Source: Microlunatus sp. Gsoil 973 (GTDB lineage: Bacteria > Actinomycetota > Actinomycetes > Propionibacteriales > Propionibacteriaceae). Taken from it: 64,000 nt of DNA. Within the stretch, counting starts at the first letter, position 1; each line of letters opens with the position of its first letter. Both the position numbers and the translations under genes were made by a program. This document shows, one piece after another, positions 50,534 to 60,124 of this stretch. The DNA is taken from positions 3,658,001 to 3,722,000 of the forward strand of contig NZ_CP046122.1 in assembly GCF_009707365.1 (NCBI RefSeq). Direction: 5' to 3'. A model generated the notes under the pieces. It was not told the origin of the DNA, made no database searches, and was given only the letters and a program-made list of their open reading frames with translations.

Positions 50534-51561
50534 GAAAGCCGTCCTGCTGCATCCGGTCCGTCAGGATTCGTCGCTTCCGGTTCGGATCCGTGGAAGCCAT
50601 CCTCGACCCGTACGGTCTCACCCAGCCGCACAGCGTCGTCGACCGCCTGGACAAGACGGACACAGGCGATCGCGTCATCGACGGAGACCACGGACGACGC
50701 GCTACCGCCGGCGAACGCGGCGATCTCGTTGCGCAACGCAGCAGTGGTCGCAAAACCATGCATCGAGGTCACCGGGTTACCGGGAGCAGTCGTGATGGTC
50801 ACAGTTGCGGCCTCCCCCGTGACGGTCAGCTCGATGACCCCCTTCGTACCGAACACCTGCAGTCTGTCGCGATTGTCGGCGTTGTCGGGCAACTGCCAGG
50901 AGCAGCGCAGCGTCCACAGGGTGTCTGCGTCGGTACCGACGGTGACCGAGAGGTAGGTAGCCGAACGTTCAGGTCCCGATGGCGTGGCCTGTGCAGTGAC
51001 CGAGACCGGGCGCGCGTTGTCGAGCCACAGGCCAAGATCAAGGTCGTGGTACAAGGTCAACGAGCTCAACGAATGGTCTGCGTAGCGTCGCGCGTGACCA
51101 TGTTCTCGATGGCGCTCGCTGTCGATCGCGATGATCGATCCGATGGTCCCCGAGGACACCTGATCTGCCACGAACCGGTGCGCGGAGTCGAATCGGAGGA
51201 TGTGGCCGGGTGTGACGGCATCTCGTGCCTCGGGAAGGCCGGCGATCACCTGGGCATCTGCGACGGTTGCAGAGAACGGCTTCTCCACCAGCACTCGAGC
51301 ACCGACGGCAAGGGCCGCTTCGACGAGGGACCGGTGCTGAAGCGGACCCGTGACGATCGAGACGAGCGTCGGCCGGGTGGAGTTGATCGCTGCTACACCG
51401 TCCCGGCCGGTCGGGACTGCGTACGCATCGGCGATCATCTGCGTTCTCGGCTCGGAGATGTCCACCGCGCAACAGATCTCGTGGCCGAGCTCCAGATAGC
51501 TTCGGAGATGTTCCAGTCCGAACTGGCCGAGCCCGATCACAGCGACACGTTCGGTGCTCAC
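50530..51561 (-). CDS. Gfo/Idh/MocA family oxidoreductase
   Basis: 343 residues from GTG 51561, preferred because the Rossmann strand VAVIGLGQFGLEHL begins 5 residues later; the frame is open to 51720. The catalytic E-K-P motif is intact in VEKPFSATVADA (about residue 93). C-terminal domain includes HSLSSLTLYHDLDLGLWL about residue 168 with Asp and His. It is an NAD(P)-dependent dehydrogenase of sugars or their derivatives. It pairs with the M20 peptidase, so an N-acylated amino sugar is a possible substrate; this is inference. Confidence 0.87.
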   Translation of the reverse strand: MSTERVAVIGLGQFGLEHLRSYLELGHEICCAVDISEPRTQMIADAYAVPTGRDGVAAINSTRPTLVSIVTGPLQHRSLVEAALAVGARVLVEKPFSATVADAQVIAGLPEARDAVTPGHILRFDSAHRFVADQVSSGTIGSIIAIDSERHREHGHARRYADHSLSSLTLYHDLDLGLWLDNARPVSVTAQATPSGPERSATYLSVTVGTDADTLWTLRCSWQLPDNADNRDRLQVFGTKGVIELTVTGEAATVTITTAPGNPVTSMHGFATTAALRNEIAAFAGGSASSVVSVDDAIACVRLVQAVDDAVRLGETVRVEDGFHGSEPEATNPDGPDAAGRLS

Positions 51562-51650
51562 GCTTGTACCCGGCCGTCCGAGCGCGCCCGATCGCTCCCA
51601 GAGGCCATACTCCGGTTCGGCAGCAAGATCATCGTTCCGCGGCTCCACGG

Positions 51651-51680
51651 TTGACTGGACCGGACATCGCGCTCTAAAGT
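51651..51680 (+). promoter_or_regulatory. Promoter for the amidohydrolase gene
   Basis: TTGACT at 51651-51656 and TAAAGT at 51675-51680, 18-base spacer, reading toward the gene at 51753 from the divergent gap with the Gfo/Idh gene. Confidence 0.5.
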
Positions 51681-51752
51681 CCGCATCACTACCGAACCAG
51701 GGGTAGCACCTGACTGTCAAGGACCCAAGCCCACCGGGGGCGGTGCGAGCCG

Positions 51753-52556
51753 TTGATCGATTCTCACATCCATCTCTTCGAACGCGGATATCGGGGGGAT
51801 CGGGCCGCAGGACAAGAGATGATCGAGTACGCCCGCCGGCGGGATCGATTCGCTATCACCTCTGCCCTGGTGATCGGCTACGAAGGCGACGCTGGGCACC
51901 GTCGCAACAACGCCTATCTGGCAACGATTGCCGAGGACACCACGTGGGCGTTGCCGCTGGCCTATGTGGCTGCCGAGCGTGGTCGATCGGCGCTGGATGC
52001 GCTGGACGACCTGCCGCTGGACAGGTTTGTCGGCATCTCGCTCTATCTGATGAGCGAGCAAGCCGTGGCGGGACTCGAGTCGTGGACCCCGGACGATTGG
52101 TCGCGGCTGCCCGGGCCGCGCATCGTCAGTGTCAACACGGCACCCGCGTTTCTGGCACGGATCGGTGACATCGCCGCCGGACGTCCCGACCTGCTGATCA
52201 TGATCAGCCATTTCGGGGCACCACCGAGTCCCGGCCCGGGCGGAGTTTCCGCGGCACTCGGCGGTCTCCTCGAGTTGGCAGCGATCGGCACCGTTCATGT
52301 CAAGGCTTCCGGTTACTACGCCCTGGCGGCACGCGGATGGTCGGCGACCGACCAGGCGACGGCGACAACGCGGACTGTGCAAGCCTTCGGCGCGAACCGG
52401 GTGCATTGGGGTTCGGACTTCAGCCCGTGCCTGGAGGCGACGACCTTCGAATCCGCCGTCTCCCCGCCGGGTCTCGCGCAGCTGCCTGCGGTGGACCGCC
52501 GGCTGGTGCAGCACCAAGGGATGGTCGACCTGCTCGACGGATTGACTCACCGGTGA
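51753..52556 (+). CDS. Amidohydrolase-2 type metal-dependent hydrolase
   Basis: 267 residues from TTG 51753. The metal motif DSHIHLF is at the very N-terminus, then RFVGISLYLMSEQAVAGLES, LIMISHFGAP (metal His, about residue 150), GTVHVKASGYYAL and VHWGSDFSPCLE (metal Asp, about residue 223). This is the PF04909 TIM barrel, which includes decarboxylases and lactone hydrolases. Neighbouring genes suggest sugar-acid lactone hydrolysis, but nothing in the sequence fixes it. Confidence 0.85.
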   Translation: MIDSHIHLFERGYRGDRAAGQEMIEYARRRDRFAITSALVIGYEGDAGHRRNNAYLATIAEDTTWALPLAYVAAERGRSALDALDDLPLDRFVGISLYLMSEQAVAGLESWTPDDWSRLPGPRIVSVNTAPAFLARIGDIAAGRPDLLIMISHFGAPPSPGPGGVSAALGGLLELAAIGTVHVKASGYYALAARGWSATDQATATTRTVQAFGANRVHWGSDFSPCLEATTFESAVSPPGLAQLPAVDRRLVQHQGMVDLLDGLTHR

Positions 52557-52680
52557 TGGGGCCACTTGCCCCAGGCACTGATCCGACAGCGCAGACGGCC
52601 GGGGCTCTATCGACCGTGATCAGTACCGTAATCCATTACGCGCATGATCATCGAGAGCTTCGGTGATCAAACCCGAGCCA

Positions 52681-52709
52681 TTGACAGCGAACTTGGCCCG
52701 CACTAGCCT
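52681..52709 (+). promoter_or_regulatory. Promoter of the sugar-binding lipoprotein operon
   Basis: Consensus TTGACA at 52681-52686, exactly 17 bases, then TAGCCT at 52704-52709. Start GTG 52793 lies 83 bases downstream. The inverted repeat CACAT-4-ATGTG (around 52740) between them is a candidate operator. Confidence 0.72.
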
Positions 52710-52792
52710 TCGGTCAACGTTCCGTCATACGCGATTGCACATGACGATGTGAAGCGAAGGTGCATTTCGATACGAACGCAAGGAGCACCACC

Positions 52793-54535
52793 GTGTCCGC
52801 TTTCGAATCGTCCCTCTCCCGTCGGCGACTGCTGCAGGTCTCCGCCCTGACCGCGGCCGGAGCAGCTGTCTCCGCCTGCACGCCTGGCGGCTCCGGCACG
52901 GGCGGCGCAAACGACAAGCCGAAGGCAGCGCCGCACACATTGCCTCCCGAAGTGGCAGGACCGCCGTATCCGGAGGGTTACGTCGGGCCGAAGGCTCGCG
53001 ATCTCAAGCCGTTCGGCGACGGTTCACAGACGTTCCGGGTCGTGGTGCGCCAGGACGCCGCCAACATCGGCAATTGGAACACCAACGACGCCACGAAGTG
53101 GTTCGAACAGCGCACCGGCGTCAAGGTCCAGTTCGAGCAGGTGCTGACCACCGCGAGCGACGGGTCGACCGACCTCACGAAGATCAACGCGATGCTGGCC
53201 AGCGGTCAACTGCCGGACGCGTTCCTCGGCATTCCATTCACCGCCGCACAGCTGTCGTTGTACGGCCAACAGGGCACTTTCGCCGCACTCGACGACCTGA
53301 TCGCGGTGTACGCGCCGGCCACCCGCGACATGATGGCGTCCTACCCGGACCTCAGGCCGATCAATGCCGCGACCGACAACAAGCTCTACACCATGCCCGG
53401 CGTCAGCGACTGCTATCACTGTCGGAGCAGCAACGGACGGGCCTGGATCCGTCAGTCCTACTTGGACAAGATCGGCATGGACATGCCGAAGACGACCGAG
53501 GAACTGCGACAGGTGTTGTTGGAGTTCAAGGGCAAGAACCCATCCGGCAAGTCCGGCTTTGTTCCCTTCGCCGCCGGCGTCGGGAATCCCTTGGACAACT
53601 TCTTCATGCAGTCGTTCCTCTACTCACCGGTCGGCAGCGCGACAGGCGGATGGCTTCGGCTCAACGACGGGAAGGTCCAGTTCGTCGCCAACCTCGACGA
53701 GTGGCGGCAGGCATTGCGTTACCTGCGCCAGCTGAACAAGGACGGTTTGTTGACGCCGGAGGCGTTCTCGATGACCGCAACGGAGTTGCAGCAGGCCGGC
53801 AACAAGGGCCTGCTCGGGTTCGTCCGGGCGTACTGGTTCGGCAGCTTCTTCACCACCGTTGACCTGGACAAGGACGCGCCGTGGCGCGACTATGTGCCGG
53901 TTCCGCCGCTGAAGGGTCCCGATGGAGTCCAGTACGCACAGTGGGACTGGTATTTCGGGTCACAACCCGGTCTGGTGATCACCAGTGCCTGCAAGAAGCC
54001 CGAGCAACTCGTCCAGTGGTGCGATTACCAGCTCGACGCGGTGTCCACCATGCATCTCTACGACGGTCTGGAGAAGAAGAACTGGGAGTGGGCCAAGGAG
54101 GGCGAGAAGGGCATCAACGGAAAGCAGGCGATCTGGGCGGATGTCCAGTGGCCGGCTCCGGCCGGCACCTCGTGGGTGTTGAACGAGGTCATGTACCGGT
54201 CGCTGGACTTCCGTGGCGGCCAGCGCGTCGATCCGAAGGCCCCGACCTACGAAGCGTCGCTGTGGGACGCAAGCGCCGCCTACGAACCGTTCGCCGAGCC
54301 GAAGGAGATGCAGCTTCCGCCGTTGATCATTCCCGACGACTCGGCCGCCCAGGCCGCCGACACCGCGACGTCGATCTCCCAGGCGGTCCAACAGGGTATG
54401 TCGAACTTCGCCCTGGGAAAGAAGAACATCGACAACGACGCCGACTGGAAGGCCTACGCCGACTCCTTCACGGCGATGAATCTGCAGAGCTATCTGGACG
54501 TCTACCAGAAGGCGTACGACTCAAGGCCGAAGTGA
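52793..54535 (+). CDS. ABC transporter substrate-binding lipoprotein (LplA-like, family 1)
   Basis: 580 residues from GTG 52793, with AGGAG 7 bases upstream. The signal has a twin-arginine SRRRLLQVSALTAAG then lipobox AVSAC, so it is probably exported by Tat and lipid-anchored. The binding-protein body begins with FRVVVRQDAANIGNWNTNDA and contains LASGQLPDAFLGIPFTAAQL, as in large LplA-type oligosaccharide binders. No permease or ATPase gene follows. The stop overlaps the GH gene start (GTGA), so binding protein and hydrolase are made together. Confidence 0.9.
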   Translation: MSAFESSLSRRRLLQVSALTAAGAAVSACTPGGSGTGGANDKPKAAPHTLPPEVAGPPYPEGYVGPKARDLKPFGDGSQTFRVVVRQDAANIGNWNTNDATKWFEQRTGVKVQFEQVLTTASDGSTDLTKINAMLASGQLPDAFLGIPFTAAQLSLYGQQGTFAALDDLIAVYAPATRDMMASYPDLRPINAATDNKLYTMPGVSDCYHCRSSNGRAWIRQSYLDKIGMDMPKTTEELRQVLLEFKGKNPSGKSGFVPFAAGVGNPLDNFFMQSFLYSPVGSATGGWLRLNDGKVQFVANLDEWRQALRYLRQLNKDGLLTPEAFSMTATELQQAGNKGLLGFVRAYWFGSFFTTVDLDKDAPWRDYVPVPPLKGPDGVQYAQWDWYFGSQPGLVITSACKKPEQLVQWCDYQLDAVSTMHLYDGLEKKNWEWAKEGEKGINGKQAIWADVQWPAPAGTSWVLNEVMYRSLDFRGGQRVDPKAPTYEASLWDASAAYEPFAEPKEMQLPPLIIPDDSAAQAADTATSISQAVQQGMSNFALGKKNIDNDADWKAYADSFTAMNLQSYLDVYQKAYDSRPK

Positions 54536-56721
54536 CCGAGCCGGCGAGGCGGTACGACTTCCGTCGCGAACTCGAGGTCGTGCATCGGGCGGACCGGCGG
54601 GACCCCCTGGCCCAGCCATCTCCGGGCGAGATCGTGATCGACCCGAACTGGTCCGTGGTGATTCCCGCGCCCGGACAGCCGGGACTGCGCCGGATCGCCG
54701 AGGATCTCGCCGACTACTTCGCGGTCAGCATGGGCCTCGACATCGCGATCACACCCGGTTCCGGCGACGATCAGCGCGTAGTCCAACTCATGATCATTCC
54801 GGAACTGCCCGACCTGCAGTGCCGCCCTGCCCGCAGCTACACCATCGATGTCGCACCCGATCGCGTGACGATCACCGGACGCGACAGCCGAGCCGTAGCT
54901 CAGGGAGCCTATTTCCTGGAGGATCTGCTCAACCTTCGACGCGGCCCCTATCTGCGCCCGATGAAGCAGACCCGCTCACCGGTCTTCGCGCCGCGGATGA
55001 CCCATTCCGGCTGGGGATTGGACGAGTTCCCTGATCAGTACCTCGATCAGATCGCCCATGCCGGCATGGACAGCATCGTTGTCTTCGCCTCCGGTCCCGA
55101 CCGCAGTCCCGACGAGACGACACATCGCCGACCGGGGCGGTCACCGGGACGGCACCGGCCGTTCGCGGCGATGGCCGACCGTGCGGCCGACCACGGCCTC
55201 GACCTGTATCTGTACGCCTACGTGCAGAACGATTCGGTTCATCCCGCCGACCCCGGCGCGCGCGAGCAGTACGCCGCAACCTACGGGTCACTGATCGCGG
55301 CATGCCCGCGCGCCAAGGGCATCATCCTCGTCGGCGAGTCCATCGAGTTCGCCAGTCGGGACCCCCGGACGACCGGCCGCGCACACACCACTCCCGCGGC
55401 GGACGGCCTGCCCAGTGACAAACCGAACCCGGGCTGGTGGCCGTGTGCCGACTACCCGGAGTGGGTGTCGCTGGTCGCCGACGTCTGCCGGGAACACAAC
55501 CCGGACCTGGAGATCGTCTTCTGGACCTACAACTGGGGCTGGGCGCCGGAGGCCGAACGGCTGGAGTTGCTGGAGAGCCTTCCCTCCGACATCACGGTGC
55601 AGGCCACCTTCGAGATGTTCGAGCCCATCGAGCACGACGGCGTGACCAACATGTGTGTCGACTACACCGCCGCGGTCGCCGGTCCCGGTCGATACTTCGC
55701 GAGCGAGGCGAGGACCGTCCATGGCCGGGGCATGAGTCTGTTCGCCATGGCGAACACCGGCGGACTGACCTGGGACTTCGGAGTCATCCCCTTTCAGCCG
55801 ATTCCCCAGCAATGGGCGAATCGCCACCGCGCGCTGCTTGCCGCGGCCGAGGACTGGGGATTGTCCGGCCTCATGGAGAATCACCACTACGGCTGGTGGC
55901 CATCGGTGATCAGTGATCTGGCGAAATGGTCGTTCTGGACTCCGGTGACCGATCCCCAAGCCCTCATCGAACAACTTGCCGAACGGGACTTCGGAGCCGG
56001 TGCGTCGGCCGCGCTGGGAGCCTGGCATGCCTGGAGCGAGGCGGCCCGGCAGTACATTCCGACCAACGCCGACCAGTACGGACCGTTTCGGATCGGCCCC
56101 GCCTATCCACTCACGCTGTTCTCCACTCCGCGTCCGGTGGTCGATTCCGACGCGATGTTCGGCGACCGCATCGTGAAGATCCCCTATGAACCGGACCAGG
56201 TCAACACGGTCGACGTGACACCGAATTCGCTTCGGGTCCATGGTGAACTGGCAAGCCTTTCCCGAATGCTCCGGCTCTGGAACTCCGGGCGCGACGAACT
56301 TGCGGTCGCACGATCTCTGGCACCGCCGTATCGGCAACCGGCCGCTCACCGACTCGAAGTCCTGGCAGCATTCATCGCCCACAGCATCCGGACGACGATC
56401 AACGTCAAACGCTGGTGGCTGGCCCGAGCCAAGTTGTTGATCTGTACAGAGCGCCCCGCAGCGCACGCACTTGTCGACGAACTGATGGCGATCGGCCGAG
56501 CCGAATACGACAACGCGAGCCAGGCCATCGGTTGCACCGACGCGGACTCCCGGTTGGGCTGGGAGCCGTCGATGGGCTACCTCGGGGATTCAGCACACAT
56601 CCGGTGGAAGCTGGCGCATCTCGATCACGTGCTCACGGCCGAACTACCGGACTATCGCCGTCGCCTGGACACTTCGACGGTGCCCGCCGGCGGGGCGATC
56701 TCCGACCTCAATCCCGGCTGA
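54532..56721 (+). CDS. Glycoside hydrolase with GH20-type N-terminal domain
   Basis: 729 residues from GTG 54532 (GTGA overlap). Residues about 20-140 resemble the zincin-like GH20b domain (IVIDPNWSVVIPAPGQPGLR, then AQGAYFLEDLLNLR). A TIM barrel follows: MTHSGWGLDEFPDQYLDQIA, LYLYAYVQNDS, GIILVGESIEFASRD with a candidate catalytic Glu, IVFWTYNWGW and MENHHYGWWPSV. The helical C-terminus resembles GH84/GH67-like extensions. No signal peptide, so cytosolic. It probably acts on the oligosaccharide captured by the preceding lipoprotein; hexosaminidase activity is only a guess. Confidence 0.78.
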   Translation: MTEPARRYDFRRELEVVHRADRRDPLAQPSPGEIVIDPNWSVVIPAPGQPGLRRIAEDLADYFAVSMGLDIAITPGSGDDQRVVQLMIIPELPDLQCRPARSYTIDVAPDRVTITGRDSRAVAQGAYFLEDLLNLRRGPYLRPMKQTRSPVFAPRMTHSGWGLDEFPDQYLDQIAHAGMDSIVVFASGPDRSPDETTHRRPGRSPGRHRPFAAMADRAADHGLDLYLYAYVQNDSVHPADPGAREQYAATYGSLIAACPRAKGIILVGESIEFASRDPRTTGRAHTTPAADGLPSDKPNPGWWPCADYPEWVSLVADVCREHNPDLEIVFWTYNWGWAPEAERLELLESLPSDITVQATFEMFEPIEHDGVTNMCVDYTAAVAGPGRYFASEARTVHGRGMSLFAMANTGGLTWDFGVIPFQPIPQQWANRHRALLAAAEDWGLSGLMENHHYGWWPSVISDLAKWSFWTPVTDPQALIEQLAERDFGAGASAALGAWHAWSEAARQYIPTNADQYGPFRIGPAYPLTLFSTPRPVVDSDAMFGDRIVKIPYEPDQVNTVDVTPNSLRVHGELASLSRMLRLWNSGRDELAVARSLAPPYRQPAAHRLEVLAAFIAHSIRTTINVKRWWLARAKLLICTERPAAHALVDELMAIGRAEYDNASQAIGCTDADSRLGWEPSMGYLGDSAHIRWKLAHLDHVLTAELPDYRRRLDTSTVPAGGAISDLNPG

Positions 56722-56829
56722 GGAAAATCCGGGCTGAGGCAAATCCTGGCCGGCTCAATCCTGGCCGGCTCAATCCTGGCCGGCTCAATCCTGGCTGACT
56801 CAATCCTGGCTGGCTCAATCCTGGCTGAG
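56707..56829. repeat. 15-bp tandem repeat array between convergent genes
   Basis: Units of AATCCTGGCCGGCTC start at 56742, 56757 and 56772 (identical), then variants at 56787 and 56802 and a partial copy at 56817. The end of the GH gene (56707-56722) and the segment 56726-56741 look like degenerate copies of the same unit. The stop and last four codons (L-S-Q-D) of the minus-strand CGNR gene lie inside the array. It may have grown out of the GH gene's 3' end. Confidence 0.9.
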
Positions 56830-57378
56830 TCGCCGCGCGTTCCGCGCCCGGTACGCCGCCGCGTGCATGCGATTCGCACAGCCCTGCTTGTCGCAGTACA
56901 TGCGAGAACGATTCTTCGACGTGTCATAGAAGACGTTCGTACAATCCGGAGCCGCACAAGTCTTGAGTCGAGTGCCCTCGCCCTCCTCGAACAGCAACGC
57001 AAGTGTCATTGCGCAGTCGGCCCGCATGTGATCGGCCGCCGACGAATACGGGAGGAAGTAATGCAGATGCAGGCCGAGACTGTCGTGGTTGACCACGGTC
57101 GGGTGGAACCGGGCCTTGGCCAGAAGATCGTTGATGATCTCGATCCGCTCAGGCTCGGTCGGCGCGATGAAGACTGCGCGGAGTCGGTCACGCAGCTCGC
57201 GGATGCCGACAAGATCAGCATCCGAAATCGGCGCCACCTGGGTGACGATCCACTCCTGCAGCTTTCGCTCGAGATCAGCCACCGTCGCCAGACCCTCTTC
57301 GCGTCCCGGCGCCGGGGCGGAGTTTGCGAGGTCTGCAATCACGCCCATCACGCGGATGCGGTCCGTCTTCGCGTGCAT
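56815..57378 (-). CDS. CGNR-type zinc-finger transcriptional regulator
   Basis: 187 residues. ABATE-like domain about residues 10-130 (GVIADLANSAPAPGREEGL, ELRDRLRAVFIAPTEPER). C-terminal zinc finger CAAPDCTNVFYDTSKNR then RMYCDKQGCANRMHAAAYRA, with CANR in place of the usual CGNR. The C-terminus is encoded by a 15-bp repeat array. A possible operator (GGCTCG, 8 bases, CGAGCC at 57402-57421) lies just upstream. Second member of the family in this window. Confidence 0.88.
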   Translation of the reverse strand: MHAKTDRIRVMGVIADLANSAPAPGREEGLATVADLERKLQEWIVTQVAPISDADLVGIRELRDRLRAVFIAPTEPERIEIINDLLAKARFHPTVVNHDSLGLHLHYFLPYSSAADHMRADCAMTLALLFEEGEGTRLKTCAAPDCTNVFYDTSKNRSRMYCDKQGCANRMHAAAYRARNARRLSQD

Positions 57379-57760
57379 CGGTTCTTTCGCCTCCCATGAC
57401 AGGCTCGCCGCCGAACGAGCCGTAGGACAAACCAGTCAGGCCCTAACCGAAGATAGCCCATTATTCTCAGGCTGGCGATCCTGTCGCGGCGTCAGGCCCA
57501 CACGCGGCAGGGTTCAAGTCGCCGACGGCGACGGAACAGGCGTTCGAACTGTACGCGAACCGGTCCTTCGTTGTCCTGGCGTCGCGCTGGGTAACCCGCT
57601 ATTGCTGACCGAGATCCGTCGCACCAATAGGGACCGCGAACTGTATTGGCAGACAATGGAGGCAGTTATCGATGGACCAGCACGCATATCGTCATTCAGC
57701 GTTGGTATCTGAGCAGGCCGTGAATCGCCGCTCGCGAGCGGCCGGCCGGCCCCGTACCCC
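57379..57760. other. 382-base gap without a recognisable gene
   Basis: It contains the inverted repeat at 57402-57421, an AT-richer patch around 57450-57470, and the perfect 16-base palindrome GCCGCTCGCGAGCGGC at 57727-57742, 19 bases before the GGDEF-EAL start. The palindrome may be an operator or a 5' mRNA hairpin. A short coding-like run near 57600-57710 matches nothing I know. Confidence 0.6.
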
Positions 57761-60097
57761 ATGACGCTGCCGACGCGGCGCCTGGCCACCCGAGCGCCGG
57801 GTTCCGCCCGTACGAAGCAGGGCGCAGCGCGCGACCGGCGGAGCCGGCGACTCTGGTTCAGCTACCTCCTCCTCAGTGCGCTGATGCTTCTCGGCTTCGA
57901 GCTGATCCGCGATAAGGCCGTCAGTGATGCCGTCTACCAAGTGATCGGCCTGATCGGTGTCGCGGCCATTGTTGTCGGAGTACGGCTGCATCGCCCGTCC
58001 CCGCGCCTGCCGTGGTACCTGATGGCCGTCGGCCAATTCCTGCTGCTGCTCGGCGACGGGATCTATTCCTGGTTGGAAGACGTCTCGCACCAGGTGCCCT
58101 ACCCGTCATGGGCGGATGCGTCGTACCTGAGCGCGTACCCGGTCTTGGCGGTCGCCCTGATCTGGCTGGTACGGGCGCGACGGATCCGCTGGGACGTGGC
58201 GCTGCTGGACAGCTCGATCGTGACCGCAGGACTCGGACTGCTCTGTTGGGTTGTCCTGCTGCAGCCGACGATCAAGTCACCACACGAGTCGGCATTGTCG
58301 GCGGCAGTGGCGGCGGCCTACCCGATAGCCGATCTGCTGTTGCTCGCCGGGCTGGTCCTGTTGCTGGTTACCCCCGGCGGCCGGACCAACTCCATGCGGC
58401 TGCTGCTCGGCGCGCTGGCCCTGTTGATCGTGGCCGACAGCCTCTATCTGGGGCTGAACCTCTTCGGGTCGGGGCAGAGCGACAGCGTCGACTTCCTGTG
58501 GCTGGCTTCCTATCTGCTGTGGGGCGCTGCCGCCCTGCACCCCTCCATTGCTCCGACCTCCTCACCCACCCCGGAGGTCGACCTCCCCCTGCGTCACACC
58601 CGGCTCGCGGCGATGACCGTCGCTGTGTTGATCGCCCCGGGCATCCTCGGAGTCCAACAGCTCACCGGATCCAGAATCGACGTCGGAGCCGTGGCCATCG
58701 GTTCAGTCGTCATTCTGGGACTGGTCATGGCGCGGATGCGGGTGGGAATCGGCCAGATCACCGCAGCCAATTCCCAACTCGAACTGCTCCGGGACGAGTT
58801 GGCCTTCCAGGCTGCGCACGATCCGCTGACCGGCCTTCCCAACCGCCCGGAAGCGATGCGCCTGATTCACGCCGCACTGAGTCGTGCCCAGCGCAGCGGC
58901 GACCTGCTCGCCCTCCTGTTCATCGACCTCGACGGGTTCAAAGCGGTCAACGACGCCCACGGCCATCACGCCGGCGACGAGGTGCTCCGTGAGGTGGCTC
59001 GGCGGGTGCGCGATGAGATTCGGGCCGGCGACACGGCCGCACGGCTCGGCGGAGACGAGTTCGTCGTGTTGGTGTCGCCGATCGAGAGCGTGACCTCGGC
59101 CTCCGAGGTTGCCAGGCGGGTCGTGTCGGCGATCTCACAGCCGATCTCGATCACCGGAGGTGAGGCGAACGTCGGCGCGAGTATCGGCATCGCGCTGAAT
59201 CACGATCTGCTCACCGACGCCGATGCTCTGCTGCACGAAGCCGACACTGCGGCGTACCGGGCCAAAGCGAACGGTCGTGGGCGCATCGAGCTGTTCGCCA
59301 CGGCGCTGGACCGGCAGGCCGACCTCGAGGACGCCATCGCCCATGCAATCGGCCACGACGAACTGATCGTGCACTACCAGCCGATCATCGACGTGGCCAC
59401 CGGCCGGGTCGCCGGGTGCGAGGCGCTGCTGCGCTGGAACCGTTCCGGTGTCGGCATGGTTCTTCCCAGCCAGTTCATCCCGGTCGCGGAATCGTCGGAC
59501 CTCATCTGCGACCTCGACACCTGGGTGCTCTACCAGGCGACGCAGGTGCTCAGCGAGTGGAGCCGCGTCGAGGAGTTGAGCGACCTGTTCATCACCGTCA
59601 ACATCTCAGGTCGCCACATCAACACCCCGCGCATCCAGGCCGACGTGGCCGACGCGCTGGCCGCCCATCAGGTCGAACCCGGGCGGCTTGTCCTGGAGTT
59701 CACCGAGACGGTGCTGATCGACGAACAGCTCGCGTTGGGAAATCTGGACGCGCTGCGCAAGCTGGGCGTCGGCCTCGCCCTGGACGACTTCGGAACCGGA
59801 TACAGCTCGATCGCTCAGCTGACCCGGCTGCCCATCGATCGGGTCAAGATCGATCGGAGCTTCCTCAACTCCAGTAGTCCGTCCGCGCGCCGATTGCTGC
59901 AACTGATGATCTACGCCGCCCAGTCTTCCGGGCTCGGCATCGTCGCCGAAGGCGTCGAACTGCCCGAGCAGTTGGCATTCCTGGAGACCCTTGGCGTCGA
60001 ACACGCCCAAGGCCATCTGTTCGGGGCTGCCGTGCCCCGCGGCCAACTGGAGACCCGCCTCATCCACCAGCCGGCCGACGAGACATCCGGACCCTGA
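57761..60097 (+). CDS. Membrane-bound GGDEF-EAL protein (bifunctional c-di-GMP enzyme)
   Basis: 778 residues. About nine membrane helices in residues 30-315, a short linker, then GGDEF domain with active-site RLGGDEFVVL about residue 430 and an intact inhibitory I-site R-A-G-D five residues before it. The EAL domain has GCEALLRW about residue 551, NISGRHINTPRI and DDFGTGYSSIAQL about residue 670, all hallmarks of a working phosphodiesterase. It could both make and degrade c-di-GMP. The next genes, convergent, encode a cellulose-synthase-like GT2 and a GH16, typical c-di-GMP outputs. Confidence 0.93.
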   Translation: MTLPTRRLATRAPGSARTKQGAARDRRSRRLWFSYLLLSALMLLGFELIRDKAVSDAVYQVIGLIGVAAIVVGVRLHRPSPRLPWYLMAVGQFLLLLGDGIYSWLEDVSHQVPYPSWADASYLSAYPVLAVALIWLVRARRIRWDVALLDSSIVTAGLGLLCWVVLLQPTIKSPHESALSAAVAAAYPIADLLLLAGLVLLLVTPGGRTNSMRLLLGALALLIVADSLYLGLNLFGSGQSDSVDFLWLASYLLWGAAALHPSIAPTSSPTPEVDLPLRHTRLAAMTVAVLIAPGILGVQQLTGSRIDVGAVAIGSVVILGLVMARMRVGIGQITAANSQLELLRDELAFQAAHDPLTGLPNRPEAMRLIHAALSRAQRSGDLLALLFIDLDGFKAVNDAHGHHAGDEVLREVARRVRDEIRAGDTAARLGGDEFVVLVSPIESVTSASEVARRVVSAISQPISITGGEANVGASIGIALNHDLLTDADALLHEADTAAYRAKANGRGRIELFATALDRQADLEDAIAHAIGHDELIVHYQPIIDVATGRVAGCEALLRWNRSGVGMVLPSQFIPVAESSDLICDLDTWVLYQATQVLSEWSRVEELSDLFITVNISGRHINTPRIQADVADALAAHQVEPGRLVLEFTETVLIDEQLALGNLDALRKLGVGLALDDFGTGYSSIAQLTRLPIDRVKIDRSFLNSSSPSARRLLQLMIYAAQSSGLGIVAEGVELPEQLAFLETLGVEHAQGHLFGAAVPRGQLETRLIHQPADETSGP

Positions 60098-60124
60098 ACC
60101 GGACGGCCGACCGGCTGATCATCT

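Noticed and set aside
57505-57530. GGTTCAAGTC, resembling a tRNA T-arm
   Set aside because: Flanking bases do not form the 5-bp T-stem, and no anticodon arm or acceptor stem is found around it.
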